64,000 bases of DNA from Billgrantia saliphila (GCF_002930105.1 NZ_PJRN01000017.1:1-64000); one strand, 5' to 3'; numbered from the stretch's first letter, positions 19,111 through 30,142 are shown. The notes: a model not told the origin generated them from the letters alone. Numbers and translations are program-made.

Positions 19111-19887
19111 GTGACCCTTCTAAAAAATCCGGTTTTTCAGCAGCTTAGGAAGTCCGGCGCGTTGTCTGCCGAAGAGGAAAAGCGGCTCCTTGAGCTTGAA
19201 GAAAAGCCCAGGCGGGTGGATGCCTGCGAAACACTATGGCATGAGAATGATAGGGTCGATGCTTTCTGCGTTCTAAAGCAGGGGTGGGCCTATTCCTTTC
19301 GCACTTTGGACAGCGGCGCCAAGCAGATACTAAAGCTCTACCTGCCCGGTGACATTATTGGCATGCGGGATTTCGGTTTTTCCCGTCGATTGGCTGGGGT
19401 CGAGATGATTGATGAAGGAGTGGTTTGTCCCTTCTCTCATCAACAGTTCTTCGAGGTGGTGGATTATTCGGCGACGCTAGCTTCGGGTATCGTTGCAATT
19501 GCTGTACGTCAGCAGGCAATGCTGACCGAGAGGTTAGTCTATGTGGGGCGCCACACAGCTCAGCAACGATTGGCACATTTCCTTTACGAGCTGTACCTAC
19601 GCCTTAGCAGGATTGATGCCGTGAAAGACAACACTTTCTCACTTCCGCTGTCCCAGGAGCAAATGGGGGATGCGCTGGGGCTCAGCTCCGTACATGTTAG
19701 TCGAACCTTCACCATGCTACGCGACGAGGGATTGGTGCTACGTGACCGGCAGCGCGTACAATTACCAGATCCAGCTGCTTTGGCATGCATGGCAGAGTTC
19801 AGCGACGCTTACCTCGACGAGTCGATCCCATCTCCGTTCCTGGATCTTCACGTCATCCGGTCTCGTGCGCAGCTGAGGCATGCGTAG
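19111..19887 (+). CDS. Crp/Fnr-family transcription regulator
   Basis: The 258-residue protein has an N-terminal cyclic-nucleotide-binding-like domain (about residues 30-125) and a C-terminal Crp-type winged helix (about 160-235), with recognition helix in QEQMGDALGLSSVHVSRTFTML. It lacks the N-terminal cysteine cluster of FNR, so an oxygen-sensing iron-sulfur centre is unlikely. The GTG start at 19111 is chosen because no in-frame ATG lies nearby and TGGAG stands upstream. The gene is less GC-rich, with more A/T-ending codons than its neighbours, and sits next to the 3' end of ssrA. Its target genes are unknown. Confidence 0.8.
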   Translation: MTLLKNPVFQQLRKSGALSAEEEKRLLELEEKPRRVDACETLWHENDRVDAFCVLKQGWAYSFRTLDSGAKQILKLYLPGDIIGMRDFGFSRRLAGVEMIDEGVVCPFSHQQFFEVVDYSATLASGIVAIAVRQQAMLTERLVYVGRHTAQQRLAHFLYELYLRLSRIDAVKDNTFSLPLSQEQMGDALGLSSVHVSRTFTMLRDEGLVLRDRQRVQLPDPAALACMAEFSDAYLDESIPSPFLDLHVIRSRAQLRHA

Positions 19888-19930
19888 TAAACATAGATGT
19901 CGGGTGGGTGTGATTAGGAGTCAACAGTAA

Positions 19931-19960
19931 CGAAAAAAGCACCCCTAGGTGCTTTTTTCG
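19931..19960. terminator. Bidirectional terminator between the Crp/Fnr gene and ssrA
   Basis: AAAAAAGCACC and GGTGCTTTTTT form a symmetrical stem with A- and T-runs at its ends. It can stop both the rightward regulator transcript and the leftward tmRNA. Confidence 0.85.
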
Positions 19961-19970
19961 TATGCTTGAT

Positions 19971-20351
19971 TGGTGGAGGCGGCGGGGATCGAACCCGCGT
20001 CCGCCGGCACTCGCTCTTCGGCTCTACATGCTTAGGTCCGTTTTTTGGTTTAACGCTACTGGCTCCAACGGGCAGGATCCAGCAACGCGATTCCTCTAAG
20101 GTTTAGCGATTGACGAGAGGACGTCGCCAACCGCGATCCCATCAGTTTTAGCTCATATCCCCTCCGCGATGAATGGGCACATCGCTTCGGGGCCGGGCTA
20201 GAAGCTAACAGCTATTTAAGCTGCCAGCGCGCCCTGAGCGTAGGTGTCGTCGTTTGCGACTATTTAGTCGTGATGTTGGATTTACGAGATACATCACGCT
20301 CTCGGCATGCACCTAGGAGGTTGTCACCGGCGTCGAAGCCATGTCGCCCCC
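19971..20351 (-). ncRNA. ssrA: tmRNA (transfer-messenger RNA)
   Basis: The minus strand carries both ends of a one-piece tmRNA of 381 nt. The 5' end GGGGGCGACATGGCTTCGAC pairs through GGGGGCG with CGCCTCC at the 3' end, which is followed by ACCA; the T-arm contains GGTTCGATCC. The tag reading frame (20257-20216) encodes ANDDTYAQGALAA followed by TAA, ending in the expected ALAA. Together with SmpB it rescues stalled ribosomes and tags peptides for proteolysis. smpB lies just upstream on the same strand, and a terminator follows. Confidence 0.96.
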
Positions 20352-20476
20352 GTAGCAGACCCATCTTATCAGCATGGGTACGCCTATGACACCTGTTGGG
20401 TGGGTTGGTTCCACTGATTCCCCGTTTTTTGCCGATTTCGAGGAGCCACCCGCGGCGGTGTCGATGCTGTGACACC

Positions 20477-20968
20477 TCAAGCCTTGGTGTGTTCCCGCAT
20501 GATGCGACCTTTCTGCCGCTGCCAGTCGCGGTCCTTCTCGGTGGCGCGCTTGTCGTGCAGCTTCTTGCCCGTCACCAACGCCAGCTCGCATTTTACCTTG
20601 TTGCCCTTCCAGTAGAGCTTGAGCGGCACGCAGGTGTGCCCCTTCTCCTGCGAGCGGGAGAAAATCCTGGCGATCTCCTTGCGATGCAGCAGCAGCTTGC
20701 GCGTACGGGAAGGATCGGCGATCTCGTGGGTGCTGGCGGTGTTGAGCGGCGTTATATGGCTACCCAACAGCCAGGCCTCGCCATCCTTCACCAGAATGTA
20801 GGTGTCGGTGAGCTGGGCCTTGCCGGCGCGCAGGCTCTTCACCTCCCAGCCGGCCAGCACCAGTCCGGCCTCGAAGGACTCGTCGATATGATACTCGAAG
20901 CGAGCCTTCTTGTTCTGGGCGATGACGCTGCTGCCGGGGCCCTTTCCCTTGCCTTTCTTGTTGGCCAT
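20477..20968 (-). CDS. smpB: SsrA-binding protein
   Basis: The 163-residue RNA-binding protein binds tmRNA and mimics the codon-anticodon region on the ribosome. The hallmark blocks are present: [29 protein letters not shown], the GKKLHDKR motif and a basic C-terminal tail [13 protein letters not shown] needed for decoding-centre contact. The N-terminus has a short Lys/Gly extension. It is upstream of and codirectional with ssrA. Confidence 0.97.
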   Translation of the reverse strand: MANKKGKGKGPGSSVIAQNKKARFEYHIDESFEAGLVLAGWEVKSLRAGKAQLTDTYILVKDGEAWLLGSHITPLNTASTHEIADPSRTRKLLLHRKEIARIFSRSQEKGHTCVPLKLYWKGNKVKCELALVTGKKLHDKRATEKDRDWQRQKGRIMREHTKA

Positions 20969-21097
20969 GGAACCTCATGTCATGTTCTGCCGATTGGCAA
21001 CGCTCCCTTCGATATGGGGGGAAGCGTGATACCATTCAAGGCGTGAAATAACCGCTCATGATACGCCCTGGGCACTGTGAAGTCAGCGGAGAGCTCA

Positions 21098-21532
21098 ATG
21101 CCAATGGTCAATCGGTCCGCCTTGGTGCGGCATACCCCTCGGGAGATGTTCGAACTGGTCAACGACTTCGAGCGCTATCCGGAGTTCCTGCCGGGCTGTC
21201 GCCGGGCCAGGCTGCTCGAGCGTGACGACTCGCACCTGATCGGCGAGATGACCCTGGGTCGGGCGGGGATCGAGCAGAGCTTCACTACCCGCAATGACCT
21301 GATCGAGCCCGAGCGTATCGAGATGTCGCTGGTCAGCGGTCCTTTCAAGCGGCTGCGAGGTCGCTGGCTATTCCTGCCGATGGGGGAGGACGCCTGCAAG
21401 GTCTGTCTGGAGATGGAGTTCGAGTTCGCCAATCGCCTGCTGGGGATGGCCTTCGGCAAACTGTTTCAGCAGGTGGCCGGCCAACTTGTCGATGCCTTTA
21501 CCCAGCGTGCCGACGAAATCTATGGCCGCTGA
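21098..21532 (+). CDS. ratA: START/polyketide-cyclase-like protein RatA (PasT/YfjG family)
   Basis: The 144-residue protein of the polyketide cyclase/START superfamily is similar to E. coli RatA, described as affecting 70S ribosome assembly, and to the respiratory coenzyme Q-binding COQ10 family. Conserved features are REMFELVNDFERYPEFLPGC and FANRLLGMAFGKLFQQVAGQLVDAF. GGAGAG six bases ahead supports the ATG at 21098 over an in-frame ATG at 21077. It overlaps rnfH, the usual partner. A toxin role should not be assumed for this member. Confidence 0.85.
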   Translation: MPMVNRSALVRHTPREMFELVNDFERYPEFLPGCRRARLLERDDSHLIGEMTLGRAGIEQSFTTRNDLIEPERIEMSLVSGPFKRLRGRWLFLPMGEDACKVCLEMEFEFANRLLGMAFGKLFQQVAGQLVDAFTQRADEIYGR

Positions 21533-21830
21533 CGGAACGATCCGAGTGGAAGTGGCCTTCGCGCTTCCCGACAGGCAACGCATCGTGACGCTCGAGGTGC
21601 GCGAAGGCGCCACGGCGAGCGAGGCCGTGGCCCTGGCCGGGATGGAGCGCCACTTCCCCGAGCTGCCGGCGAGTATCTTCAGCGAGGCAGAGCTGGGCGT
21701 CTTCGGTCGACGACTGCGCGAGCCCGCCCGCCACCGGCTCCGCGATGGGGATCGAGTCGAGATCTACCGCTCATTGCAGATCGACCCCAAGGCGGCGCGC
21801 CTGCAGCGCGCCGGGCGAAACCCGCGCTAG
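21522..21830 (+). CDS. rnfH: RnfH-family ubiquitin-like protein (PasI/YfjF)
   Basis: The 102-residue protein has the beta-grasp RnfH fold: RVEVAFALPDRQRIVTLEVREGATASEAV at the start, the PARHRLRDGDRVEIYRSL motif near the end and a basic tail. Its exact function is unsettled; it pairs with RatA in many genomes. The ATG at 21522 lies inside the ratA end, an 11-base overlap. Its stop codon overlaps the convergent bamE stop. Confidence 0.85.
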   Translation: MAADGTIRVEVAFALPDRQRIVTLEVREGATASEAVALAGMERHFPELPASIFSEAELGVFGRRLREPARHRLRDGDRVEIYRSLQIDPKAARLQRAGRNPR

Positions 21831-22312
21831 AGGTTCAGCGGCTCATCCGTGGCCGGCTCGCCGCCACGCGGCAGCGTGCCGCCGGCATCCGGGGCGGATT
21901 CGGGGGCCGCTTCCGGTTGGCTGCCGGGCAGTACGCCGATCGGGCTGGCGCCTTCCGAAGCGGGGCCCATGCCTTCTTCCGGCGTGAGATCGAGATCCTC
22001 GGAAAGGTCGCCCTGCTGGGCGATATCGACCAGGCGGTCGCCGGCGAAGGTCAGAGTCACGCGGCGCTGTTTCACCCCGCCATAGGCCTCGTCGAGCCGG
22101 AACACATAGTCCCACTGGTTGGCGTCGAAAGGGGCCTCCAGCAGTGGACGGCCCATCACGTCGGCAACCTGGGCGCGACTCATGCCGGGCTGGAGCTGTT
22201 GGACCATGTCCGCGGTGATGAGGTTGCCCTGGGGCAGGTCACGCTTGTAGACGCAGCCGCTGAGCACAGTCAGAGCAACGAGGAGGGGGACGGTTTTGAT
22301 CAGCTTTTGCAT
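21827..22312 (-). CDS. bamE: Outer membrane protein assembly lipoprotein BamE (SmpA/OmlA)
   Basis: The 161-residue lipoprotein is a small component of the BAM complex that inserts beta-barrel proteins in the outer membrane. Signal and lipobox LTVLSGC are at residues 13-20, followed by the core GNLITADMVQQLQPGMSRAQ, DVMGRP, WDYVFRL and VTLTFAGDRL. After about residue 105 there is a Pro/Glu/Ala-rich tail that makes it longer than E. coli BamE (113 residues). It diverges from fur, as in many gammaproteobacteria. Confidence 0.92.
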   Translation of the reverse strand: MQKLIKTVPLLVALTVLSGCVYKRDLPQGNLITADMVQQLQPGMSRAQVADVMGRPLLEAPFDANQWDYVFRLDEAYGGVKQRRVTLTFAGDRLVDIAQQGDLSEDLDLTPEEGMGPASEGASPIGVLPGSQPEAAPESAPDAGGTLPRGGEPATDEPLNL

Positions 22313-22384
22313 TTGTGTCCGTTCTTCACTATCGTGGATTCGGTCGATCATACCCGACCCTACCTGATACTGCGAAGAGCTAAC

Positions 22385-22831
22385 ATGGCCGACCAGAACC
22401 ATGAATTGCGCAAGGCGGGCCTCAAGGTCACCTTGCCCCGTGTGAAAATCCTGCAGATTCTCGAGAATGCCACGGGACAGCACCACCTGAGCGCAGAGGA
22501 CGTCTACAAGACGCTGCTCGAGGCCGGTGAGGACGTCGGCCTGGCCACCGTCTATCGCGTACTGACCCAGTTCGAGTCTGCCGGTCTGGTGATTCGTCAC
22601 AACTTCGATGGCGGCCATGCCGTGTTCGAGATCTCCCAGGAGGAGCACCACGACCACATGGTGTGCCTCGATAGCGGCGAGATCATCGAATTCTTCGACG
22701 AGACCATCGAGCGTCGCCAGCGAGAGATTGCCGAGGAGCACGGCTTCGAGCTCGTCGATCATGCCTTGGTGCTCTACGTGCGCCCGCGAGGCTCGAATAC
22801 CACACGCCAGGAAGGCTCGCCGCGCAAGTAG
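22385..22831 (+). CDS. fur: Ferric uptake regulator
   Basis: The 148-residue iron-responsive repressor has an N-terminal winged helix (LRKAGLKVTLPRVKILQIL, recognition region GLATVYRVLTQFESAGLV) and a C-terminal dimerisation and metal domain with the EEHHDHMVCLDSGEIIEF ligands. As in Pseudomonas Fur, only one cysteine of the enteric CxxC pair is present (CLDS), so it lacks the enteric structural zinc site in its full form. Start at 22385 by alignment with MADQNHELRKAGLK. It diverges from bamE and ends at a strong terminator. Confidence 0.96.
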   Translation: MADQNHELRKAGLKVTLPRVKILQILENATGQHHLSAEDVYKTLLEAGEDVGLATVYRVLTQFESAGLVIRHNFDGGHAVFEISQEEHHDHMVCLDSGEIIEFFDETIERRQREIAEEHGFELVDHALVLYVRPRGSNTTRQEGSPRK

Positions 22832-22853
22832 GCTCCTTGCCGTTGCCGATACG

Positions 22854-22887
22854 AAGCGGCCCCGATCCATGATCGGGGCCGCTTTCG
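22854..22887 (+). terminator. Rho-independent terminator of fur
   Basis: AAGCGGCCCCGATC and GATCGGGGCCGCTT form a 14-bp stem with a CAT loop region and a short T run, 23 bases after the fur stop. Confidence 0.8.
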
Positions 22888-22935
22888 TCTGGGTGGGCTC
22901 ATTGCCGTCGTGTCTGGCCGGTCTGGCGCGTAGGC

Positions 22936-24612
22936 CTAATGCGAGGCGCCCTGCTGGCTGGCATCAAGCATCTCGCGGGCATGGGCCAGGGTGCGATCGG
23001 AGAGGCTGACGCCGCCGAGCATGCGGGCCAGTTCACTGACCCGGCCGGCCTCGTCGAGCAGCGCCATGCGGGTCTGGGTGGTATTGCGCTTGGCCTGCTT
23101 CTCGATATGCAGATGGTGATGCGCTTGGGCCGCCACCTGGGGCAGGTGGGTCACGGTCATCACCTGGCCGTTCTCGCCCAGTCGGCGCAGCAGCTGACCG
23201 ACGATTTCGGCGGTGGCGCCGGAGATGCCCACATCCACTTCGTCGAACACCAGGCTGGGGATGGTCGAGTGGCGCGCGGCGACCACCTGGATCGCCAGGC
23301 TGATGCGCGACAGTTCCCCGCCCGAGGCGACCTTGGTCAGCGGGCGCGGCGGCTGGCCGGGGTTGGCGCTGATCAGGAAGCGCACTGCTTCCATGCCGTC
23401 CGGCTGTGGGGTTTGACGTGTCTCCACATCCACTTCGAAGCGGGCCTTCCCCATGGCCAGGAAGGCGAGCTGCTCCTGAACGGCCTTGCCGAAGCGGCTC
23501 GCCGCCTGGCGGCGAGCCTCGCCGATCGCACGCGCCTGTTCGCGCCAGGCGTCGCGCAGGGCTTCGACCTCGGCGCGTAGCGCTTCGAGGTCATGCTCGC
23601 CGCCCTCGAGGCTATCCAGTTCGGATTGCAGCCGCTGATGAAGTGCGGTCAGCTCCTCGGGCATCACGTGATGCTTGCGCGCGATGCGGTGGACCTCGCC
23701 CAGACGCGACTCAACCCAGGCCAGCCGCTCCGGGTCCAGCTCGGTGGCGTCGGCGAAACGGTGCAATTCGCGGGCGGCCTCCTCGATCTGGATGCGGGCG
23801 TCACCAAGCATGGCGAGTACCTCGGCCAGACTGCCGCGATCGCTGCCGGGCAGCGGGTCGAGGCGATGCATCGCCTGGTTAAGCAGCGCCAGGGCGCCGC
23901 CCTCGTCGCTATCGCAGCATTCGGCAGCGAACTGCGCCTCGCGCAGCGTCTCTTCGGCGTGGGCGAGCTGCTCCTGTTCGTGCTCCAGCGTGGCGAGCTC
24001 CTCCTCGCCCAGCGCCAGCGCGTCGAGCTCCTCGACCTGATAGCGCAGTAGTTGACGGCGCGCCTGCACCTCGTCGCCGGTCTCGGTCAGGCGCTTGAGG
24101 CGCCGTCTCGCCGATTGCCACTGGCGGTAGGTGTCGGCGAGCTCGGTCACCGCCGTGCGCTGGCCGGCGAAGTCGTCGAGCAGGCGCAGGTGGGTCTCCT
24201 CACGTAGCAGCGCCTGATGCGCGTGCTGACCGTGGATCTCGACCAAATGCTCGCCCAGTGCCTTGAGATCGGCAACGGTGGCCGGCTGGCCATTGATCCA
24301 TGCCTTGGAGCGCCCGTTGGTCGTCACCACGCGGCGCAGCAGACAGTCGTCGACGGGCAGTTCGCGCTCCGCGAGCCACTGGCGAGCGGCGGGAAGCGTC
24401 GCAATATCGAAGCGCGCCGAGAGATCGGCGCGCTCGCAGCCGTGACGCACGCTGCCGGCGTCGGCGCGCTCGCCCAGGCACAACCCCAGGGCGCCGAGCA
24501 GGATCGACTTCCCGGCGCCGGTCTCGCCGGTAATGGCGGTCATACCGCCGGCAAGCTCCAGGTCGAGACTATCGACGATGGCGTAATCGCGAATGGCAAG
24601 CTGAGTCAGCAT
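22936..24612 (-). CDS. recN: DNA repair protein RecN
   Basis: The 558-residue SMC-like ATPase acts in recombinational double-strand-break repair. Walker A GETGAGKSILLGALGL is at about residues 29-44. Long central coiled coils follow (about 150-370), and the C-terminal half has the signature ASGGELSRISLAIQ and Walker B region SLVFDEVDVGISG. GGGAGGT directly upstream selects the ATG at 24612. Two LexA-like boxes upstream fit SOS induction, as in E. coli. Confidence 0.95.
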   Translation of the reverse strand: MLTQLAIRDYAIVDSLDLELAGGMTAITGETGAGKSILLGALGLCLGERADAGSVRHGCERADLSARFDIATLPAARQWLAERELPVDDCLLRRVVTTNGRSKAWINGQPATVADLKALGEHLVEIHGQHAHQALLREETHLRLLDDFAGQRTAVTELADTYRQWQSARRRLKRLTETGDEVQARRQLLRYQVEELDALALGEEELATLEHEQEQLAHAEETLREAQFAAECCDSDEGGALALLNQAMHRLDPLPGSDRGSLAEVLAMLGDARIQIEEAARELHRFADATELDPERLAWVESRLGEVHRIARKHHVMPEELTALHQRLQSELDSLEGGEHDLEALRAEVEALRDAWREQARAIGEARRQAASRFGKAVQEQLAFLAMGKARFEVDVETRQTPQPDGMEAVRFLISANPGQPPRPLTKVASGGELSRISLAIQVVAARHSTIPSLVFDEVDVGISGATAEIVGQLLRRLGENGQVMTVTHLPQVAAQAHHHLHIEKQAKRNTTQTRMALLDEAGRVSELARMLGGVSLSDRTLAHAREMLDASQQGASH

Positions 24613-24640
24613 GAGACCTCCCGGCAACCGGCGCACAAAG

Positions 24641-24676
24641 CTGGATATTCATACACGTTGTTGAGTTTTTATACAG
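24641..24676 (-). promoter_or_regulatory. Two LexA-like SOS boxes upstream of recN
   Basis: On the minus strand, CTGTATAAAAACTCAA (24676-24661) is CTG-N10-CAA and GTGTATGAATATCCAG (24656-24641) is GTG-N10-CAG. Each differs by one terminal-triplet base from CTG-N10-CAG, with the usual AT-rich centre. E. coli recN also has several boxes. Confidence 0.55.
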
Positions 24677-24726
24677 TAGTCGAGGTGGGTTCTCAACGCA
24701 CGCATTTTACGTCGGTTCCTCGACTC

Positions 24727-24756
24727 TCTTGAGATTACGGTCAGGGCCCCCATATA
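24727..24756 (+). promoter_or_regulatory. Sigma-32 heat-shock promoter of grpE
   Basis: TCTTGAG (-35, consensus CTTGAA) and CCCCATATA (-10, exact match to CCCCATNTA) are separated by 14 bases. It ends 75 bases before the grpE start. Confidence 0.78.
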
Positions 24757-24831
24757 GGCGGCAGACTCGAGGCTTTCGCCCAATCGAAACCGTTGCGGCC
24801 GCATGGCCGAACCACGCTTCAGGAGATGCGC

Positions 24832-25461
24832 ATGGCTAAAGAACCCCAGACCCCGCTTGACGACGAGCTGGAACGGCGCGAGGAAGAAGCCCAGCCGGAG
24901 CCGGTGGAAGGCGAACTGGACGACGCGGTTGGCGTCGGGGATGACGAGGCCGTCGCGTCCGAGGAGCCGACGACGGTGAGCGATAACCCCGAAGCCGACA
25001 TGCTGGCGGCCCAGGTCGAGGAGCTGGAGCAGAGCCTGGCCGAGGCCAAGGATCAGGCGCTGCGCGCCGCCGCCGAGGCGCAGAACGTGCGCCGTCGCGC
25101 CGAGCAGGAGGCCGAGAAGGCACGCAAGTTCGCCCTGGAGCGCTTCGTCAAGGAGCTGCTGCCGGTGGTGGACAGCCTGGAGAAGGCGCTCGAGGCCATG
25201 GGCGAGGACGCCACCGAGGCCCATCGCGAGGGTGTCGCCATGACGCTGAAGATGCAGCAGGACGTGCTGGCCAAGTTCGGCGTGGAGACGCTCGACCCGA
25301 CCGCCGAGCCGTTCGACCCGCAGTTCCACGAGGCCATGGCCATGGTGCCCAACCCCGAGCTCGAGCCCAACAGCGTGATGGAAGTGGTGCAGAAGGGCTA
25401 CACGCTTAACGGACGCCTGGTGCGCCCGGCCATGGTCGTGGTCAGTCAGGCGGCTGGCTGA
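24832..25461 (+). CDS. grpE: Nucleotide exchange factor GrpE
   Basis: The 209-residue cochaperone releases ADP from DnaK. It has an acidic, low-complexity N-terminus, a long coiled coil (about residues 60-125) and the C-terminal beta domain with [12 protein letters not shown] and [22 protein letters not shown] six bases upstream selects the ATG at 24832 over an in-frame ATG at 24826. It is followed by dnaK, which has its own heat-shock promoter. Confidence 0.95.
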   Translation: MAKEPQTPLDDELERREEEAQPEPVEGELDDAVGVGDDEAVASEEPTTVSDNPEADMLAAQVEELEQSLAEAKDQALRAAAEAQNVRRRAEQEAEKARKFALERFVKELLPVVDSLEKALEAMGEDATEAHREGVAMTLKMQQDVLAKFGVETLDPTAEPFDPQFHEAMAMVPNPELEPNSVMEVVQKGYTLNGRLVRPAMVVVSQAAG

Positions 25462-25489
25462 GGCCGATCGGATGAAAACGGGGGCGGGG

Positions 25490-25519
25490 CTTGAAAAGCT
25501 CGTTTGTGCCCCCCAGATA
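25490..25519 (+). promoter_or_regulatory. Sigma-32 heat-shock promoter of dnaK
   Basis: CTTGAAA (-35) at 25490 and CCCCAGATA (-10) at 25511-25519 are separated by 15 bases, 63 bases before the dnaK start. The second heat-shock promoter lets dnaK-dnaJ be induced independently of grpE. Confidence 0.7.
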
Positions 25520-25582
25520 GACGTCAACCGCGGCAGATGCCGCTGAGATGGATTCAAGGCAAACGAATTTCGAGGATTTCCT

Positions 25583-27514
<1,932 letters not shown>

Positions 27515-27619
27515 TCGCCAAGGCGATGCCACGGACAACGGTAGCGCGGGGGGACGACTCCCGCGTTGCCGTTTCCGCGGATCGGGCAGAACTGCCTAGA
27601 CCAGGAGGCGCATGGACCC

Positions 27620-28771
27620 ATGTCCAAACGCGATTATTATGAGGTGCTCGGCGTAGAGCGCGGGGCCGACACGAAAGACATCAAGAAGGCCTACCGACGG
27701 CTGGCGCAAAAATACCACCCGGATCGTAACCCGGACGACGACACCGCGGCCGAACGCTTCCGCGAGGTGTCCGAGGCCTACGAGATTCTGAGCGACAGCG
27801 AGAAGCGCGCCGCCTACGATCAGTTCGGCCATGCCGGCGTCGACGGTCAGGCCGGCGGATTTGGCGGCGGCGGTTTCGGCGGAGCCGGGGCTGGCGGCTT
27901 CAGCGACATCTTCGGCGATGTGTTCGGCGATATCTTCGGCGGTGGCGGCGGCCGGCGCAGCCCCCATGCGCCGCAGCGCGGCAGCGACCTGCGCTACAAC
28001 CTGGAGCTCGACCTCGAGAGCGCAGTGGCCGGCACCACCGTCGACATTCGCGTGCCGCGGCATATCGAATGCGATCGCTGCGACGGGCAGGGCGCCGAGC
28101 CGGGTTCCACCAAGGAGACCTGCCCCACGTGTAACGGGCACGGTCAGGTGCGCATGCAGCAGGGCTTCTTCGCCGTGCAGCAGACCTGTCCGACCTGTCA
28201 CGGCAGCGGCGTGCATATCAAGGTACCGTGCCACAAGTGCCATGGCGAGGGCCGGGTACGCGAGACTCGCACCCTGTCGGTGAAGATTCCCGCCGGGGTG
28301 GATACCGGCGATCGCATCCGCCTCAACGGCGAGGGCGAGTCCGGCATCAACGGTGGCCCGCCCGGCGATCTCTACGTCCAGGTGGCGATCAAGCCACACC
28401 ACATTTTCCAGCGCGACGGCAAGCACCTGCAGTGCGAGGTGCCGATCAACTTCGTTGACGCCGCGCTCGGCGGCGAGCTCGAGGTGCCCACGCTGGACGG
28501 ACGGGTCAAGCTCAAGATTCCGCCCGAGACTCAGACCGGCAAGCTCTTCCGACTGCGTGGCAAGGGCGTCAAGCCGGTGCGCGGCGGTCCTCCCGGCGAC
28601 CTGCTGTGCAAGGTGGTGGTGGAAACCCCGGTCAACCTCAACGAGGAGCAGAAGGAGCTCCTGCGCCTGCTGCAGGAGAGCCTCGACGGCAGCAACAGCC
28701 GCAGCCACTCGCCGAAGAAGACCAGTTTCTTCGACGGCGTGAAGAAGTTCTTCGAGGACATGAAGCCGTAA
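27620..28771 (+). CDS. dnaJ: Chaperone DnaJ (Hsp40)
   Basis: The 383-residue cochaperone has a J domain (residues 1-70; HPD in KYHPDRNP), a Gly/Phe-rich region (about 75-130), four zinc-finger CxxCxGxG repeats ([32 protein letters not shown]; about 150-215) and the C-terminal substrate-binding and dimerisation region. The ATG at 27620 restores the standard [12 protein letters not shown] start; AGGAGG stands 11 bases upstream. It follows dnaK by 105 bases and ends at a terminator. Confidence 0.97.
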   Translation: MSKRDYYEVLGVERGADTKDIKKAYRRLAQKYHPDRNPDDDTAAERFREVSEAYEILSDSEKRAAYDQFGHAGVDGQAGGFGGGGFGGAGAGGFSDIFGDVFGDIFGGGGGRRSPHAPQRGSDLRYNLELDLESAVAGTTVDIRVPRHIECDRCDGQGAEPGSTKETCPTCNGHGQVRMQQGFFAVQQTCPTCHGSGVHIKVPCHKCHGEGRVRETRTLSVKIPAGVDTGDRIRLNGEGESGINGGPPGDLYVQVAIKPHHIFQRDGKHLQCEVPINFVDAALGGELEVPTLDGRVKLKIPPETQTGKLFRLRGKGVKPVRGGPPGDLLCKVVVETPVNLNEEQKELLRLLQESLDGSNSRSHSPKKTSFFDGVKKFFEDMKP

Positions 28772-28790
28772 GGCCCGGCCTCGCCATCGC

Positions 28791-28824
28791 AAGCCCCCGA
28801 TGCCCTGGGCATCGGGGGCTTTTC
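28791..28824 (+). terminator. Rho-independent terminator of the dnaK-dnaJ operon
   Basis: AAGCCCCCGATGCC and GGCATCGGGGGCTT form a long stem followed by TT, 19 bases after the dnaJ stop. Confidence 0.85.
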
Positions 28825-28952
28825 ATTGCCGGCCCTTTCATCGTGGTGCACCGGGTCGAACATGCCGTTCTGCGCAGCGCGCGTTTCAGGGCTGGCGCCG
28901 ATCCCGCTGCGCGTCTTAGGCTGGTAATTCCGATACGAATGGAGATCGTGTT

Positions 28953-29234
28953 ATGCCGATGTCGCGTGCCGAAGTCGTCACCGAATCCGGGGCGAGGCTG
29001 ATGAACCGGCTGTGCAAGCACTGGGCCCACAAGCTGGAGGTGGAGCAGGGCGAGGAGGAGAGCCGCGTGGTGTTCGAGGACGGCTCCTGCGTGATGCGCG
29101 TTGAGCCGGGCAAGCTGGTGGTGGCCATCGAGGCGCTGGACGAAGAGACGCTCGATCGCTTGGAGGGAGTGGTGGATTCCCACCTGCAGCGCATGGCGGG
29201 TGACGAGGAGCTGGCTATCGTCTGGGAAAATTGA
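28953..29234 (+). CDS. DUF2218-family small protein
   Basis: The 93-residue protein fits the DUF2218 pattern: N-terminal SRAEVVTESGARLMNRLCKHWAHK and closing VVDSHLQRM...ELAIVW. The family is small, cytosolic and of unknown biochemical role. GGAGA eight bases before the ATG at 28953 supports this start over 28959. The stop codon overlaps the TTG start proposed for the exporter gene, suggesting coupling. Confidence 0.75.
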   Translation: MPMSRAEVVTESGARLMNRLCKHWAHKLEVEQGEEESRVVFEDGSCVMRVEPGKLVVAIEALDEETLDRLEGVVDSHLQRMAGDEELAIVWEN

Positions 29235-30142
29235 GCGCGCCGATATCACCCCGCCTCGCCCATCTCGGCATGCTGCTGTGGGCGCTGCTGGTGGGGCTGT
29301 CGTTCCCCGCCGTGGAGCTGATGGGCAAGCTGCCACCGCTGTCGCTCACCGCCCTGCGCTTCGCCATCGCCTGCGCCGGGTTGTGGTGGCTGGCGCGGCG
29401 CTCGGCGGATTTCCTGCCGCCCTGGCGGGTGCTGCCGCTCTATGCACTGATGGGACTGTGCCTGGCCGGGTTCTTCGGCGCCATGTTCTGGGCCGCACAC
29501 CACGCCACTGCGCTTTCCATGGCCACGCTCTATGTCACCGTGCCGCTGCTGGCCTACCTGCTGGGGCTCGGGTTTCGCGTCGAGCGGTTGAACTGGCAGC
29601 TGCCGGCGATCCTGGCGCTGGGCGCCTGCGGGGCACTGGCGCTCGCCTTCGCCGAGGCTCTCAGCCACGGTGAAGGCCTGCAACTGGGCATCGGTGAGAC
29701 GGTATTCTTCCTCGGCTGCGTGTCGTCGGCACTCTATCCGGTACTCAGCAAGTGGGGCCTGGCCCGCGGCTGGCTGCCCGAGTCGGCCGCGGTGCGTACC
29801 TTCTGGAGCCTGGGGCTGGGCGGGCTCGCCATCGGCCTGCTGGGGCTCGCCATCGAGCCTGCTGCCCGTCTCGCCAGCATGCGCTGGCAGGACCTTGCCC
29901 TGGTGGTCTATCTCGGCCTCTTTTCCAGTGCACTCACCTTTTGGCTGATGCAGCGTGCCACCTCCGTGCTCACCCCCGGCGCCGTTACCGCCTACGGCTA
30001 CATGGTGCCGTTCGTCTCCATGCTGCTGTTGTTCGTCACCGTGCCCGAGCAGATCGGCTGGCAGTGGCTGCCGGGCAGCGTGCTGGTGCTCGTCGCCATC
30101 GGTCTGTTGCTGCGCCAGAATGGTCGGCACGAAACTGGCTAG
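29231..30142 (+). CDS. EamA/DMT-family membrane transporter
   Basis: The 303-residue inner-membrane protein has about ten hydrophobic helices in two EamA repeats (about residues 12-140 and 160-300). It is a drug/metabolite transporter-type exporter or importer of unknown substrate. The TTG start at 29231 overlaps the preceding stop (TTGA); an in-frame ATG at 29270 would still keep helix 1 and is a reasonable alternative. It is convergent with, and overlaps by 4 bases, the gene at 30139-32127. Confidence 0.75.
   Translation: MSAPISPRLAHLGMLLWALLVGLSFPAVELMGKLPPLSLTALRFAIACAGLWWLARRSADFLPPWRVLPLYALMGLCLAGFFGAMFWAAHHATALSMATLYVTVPLLAYLLGLGFRVERLNWQLPAILALGACGALALAFAEALSHGEGLQLGIGETVFFLGCVSSALYPVLSKWGLARGWLPESAAVRTFWSLGLGGLAIGLLGLAIEPAARLASMRWQDLALVVYLGLFSSALTFWLMQRATSVLTPGAVTAYGYMVPFVSMLLLFVTVPEQIGWQWLPGSVLVLVAIGLLLRQNGRHETG

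Noticed and set aside
21077..21830. ratA-rnfH as a toxin-antitoxin system.
   Set aside because: The pair is an ordinary conserved core arrangement. Toxin activity is reported for some homologues, but nothing in this sequence supports calling it a toxin-antitoxin module.
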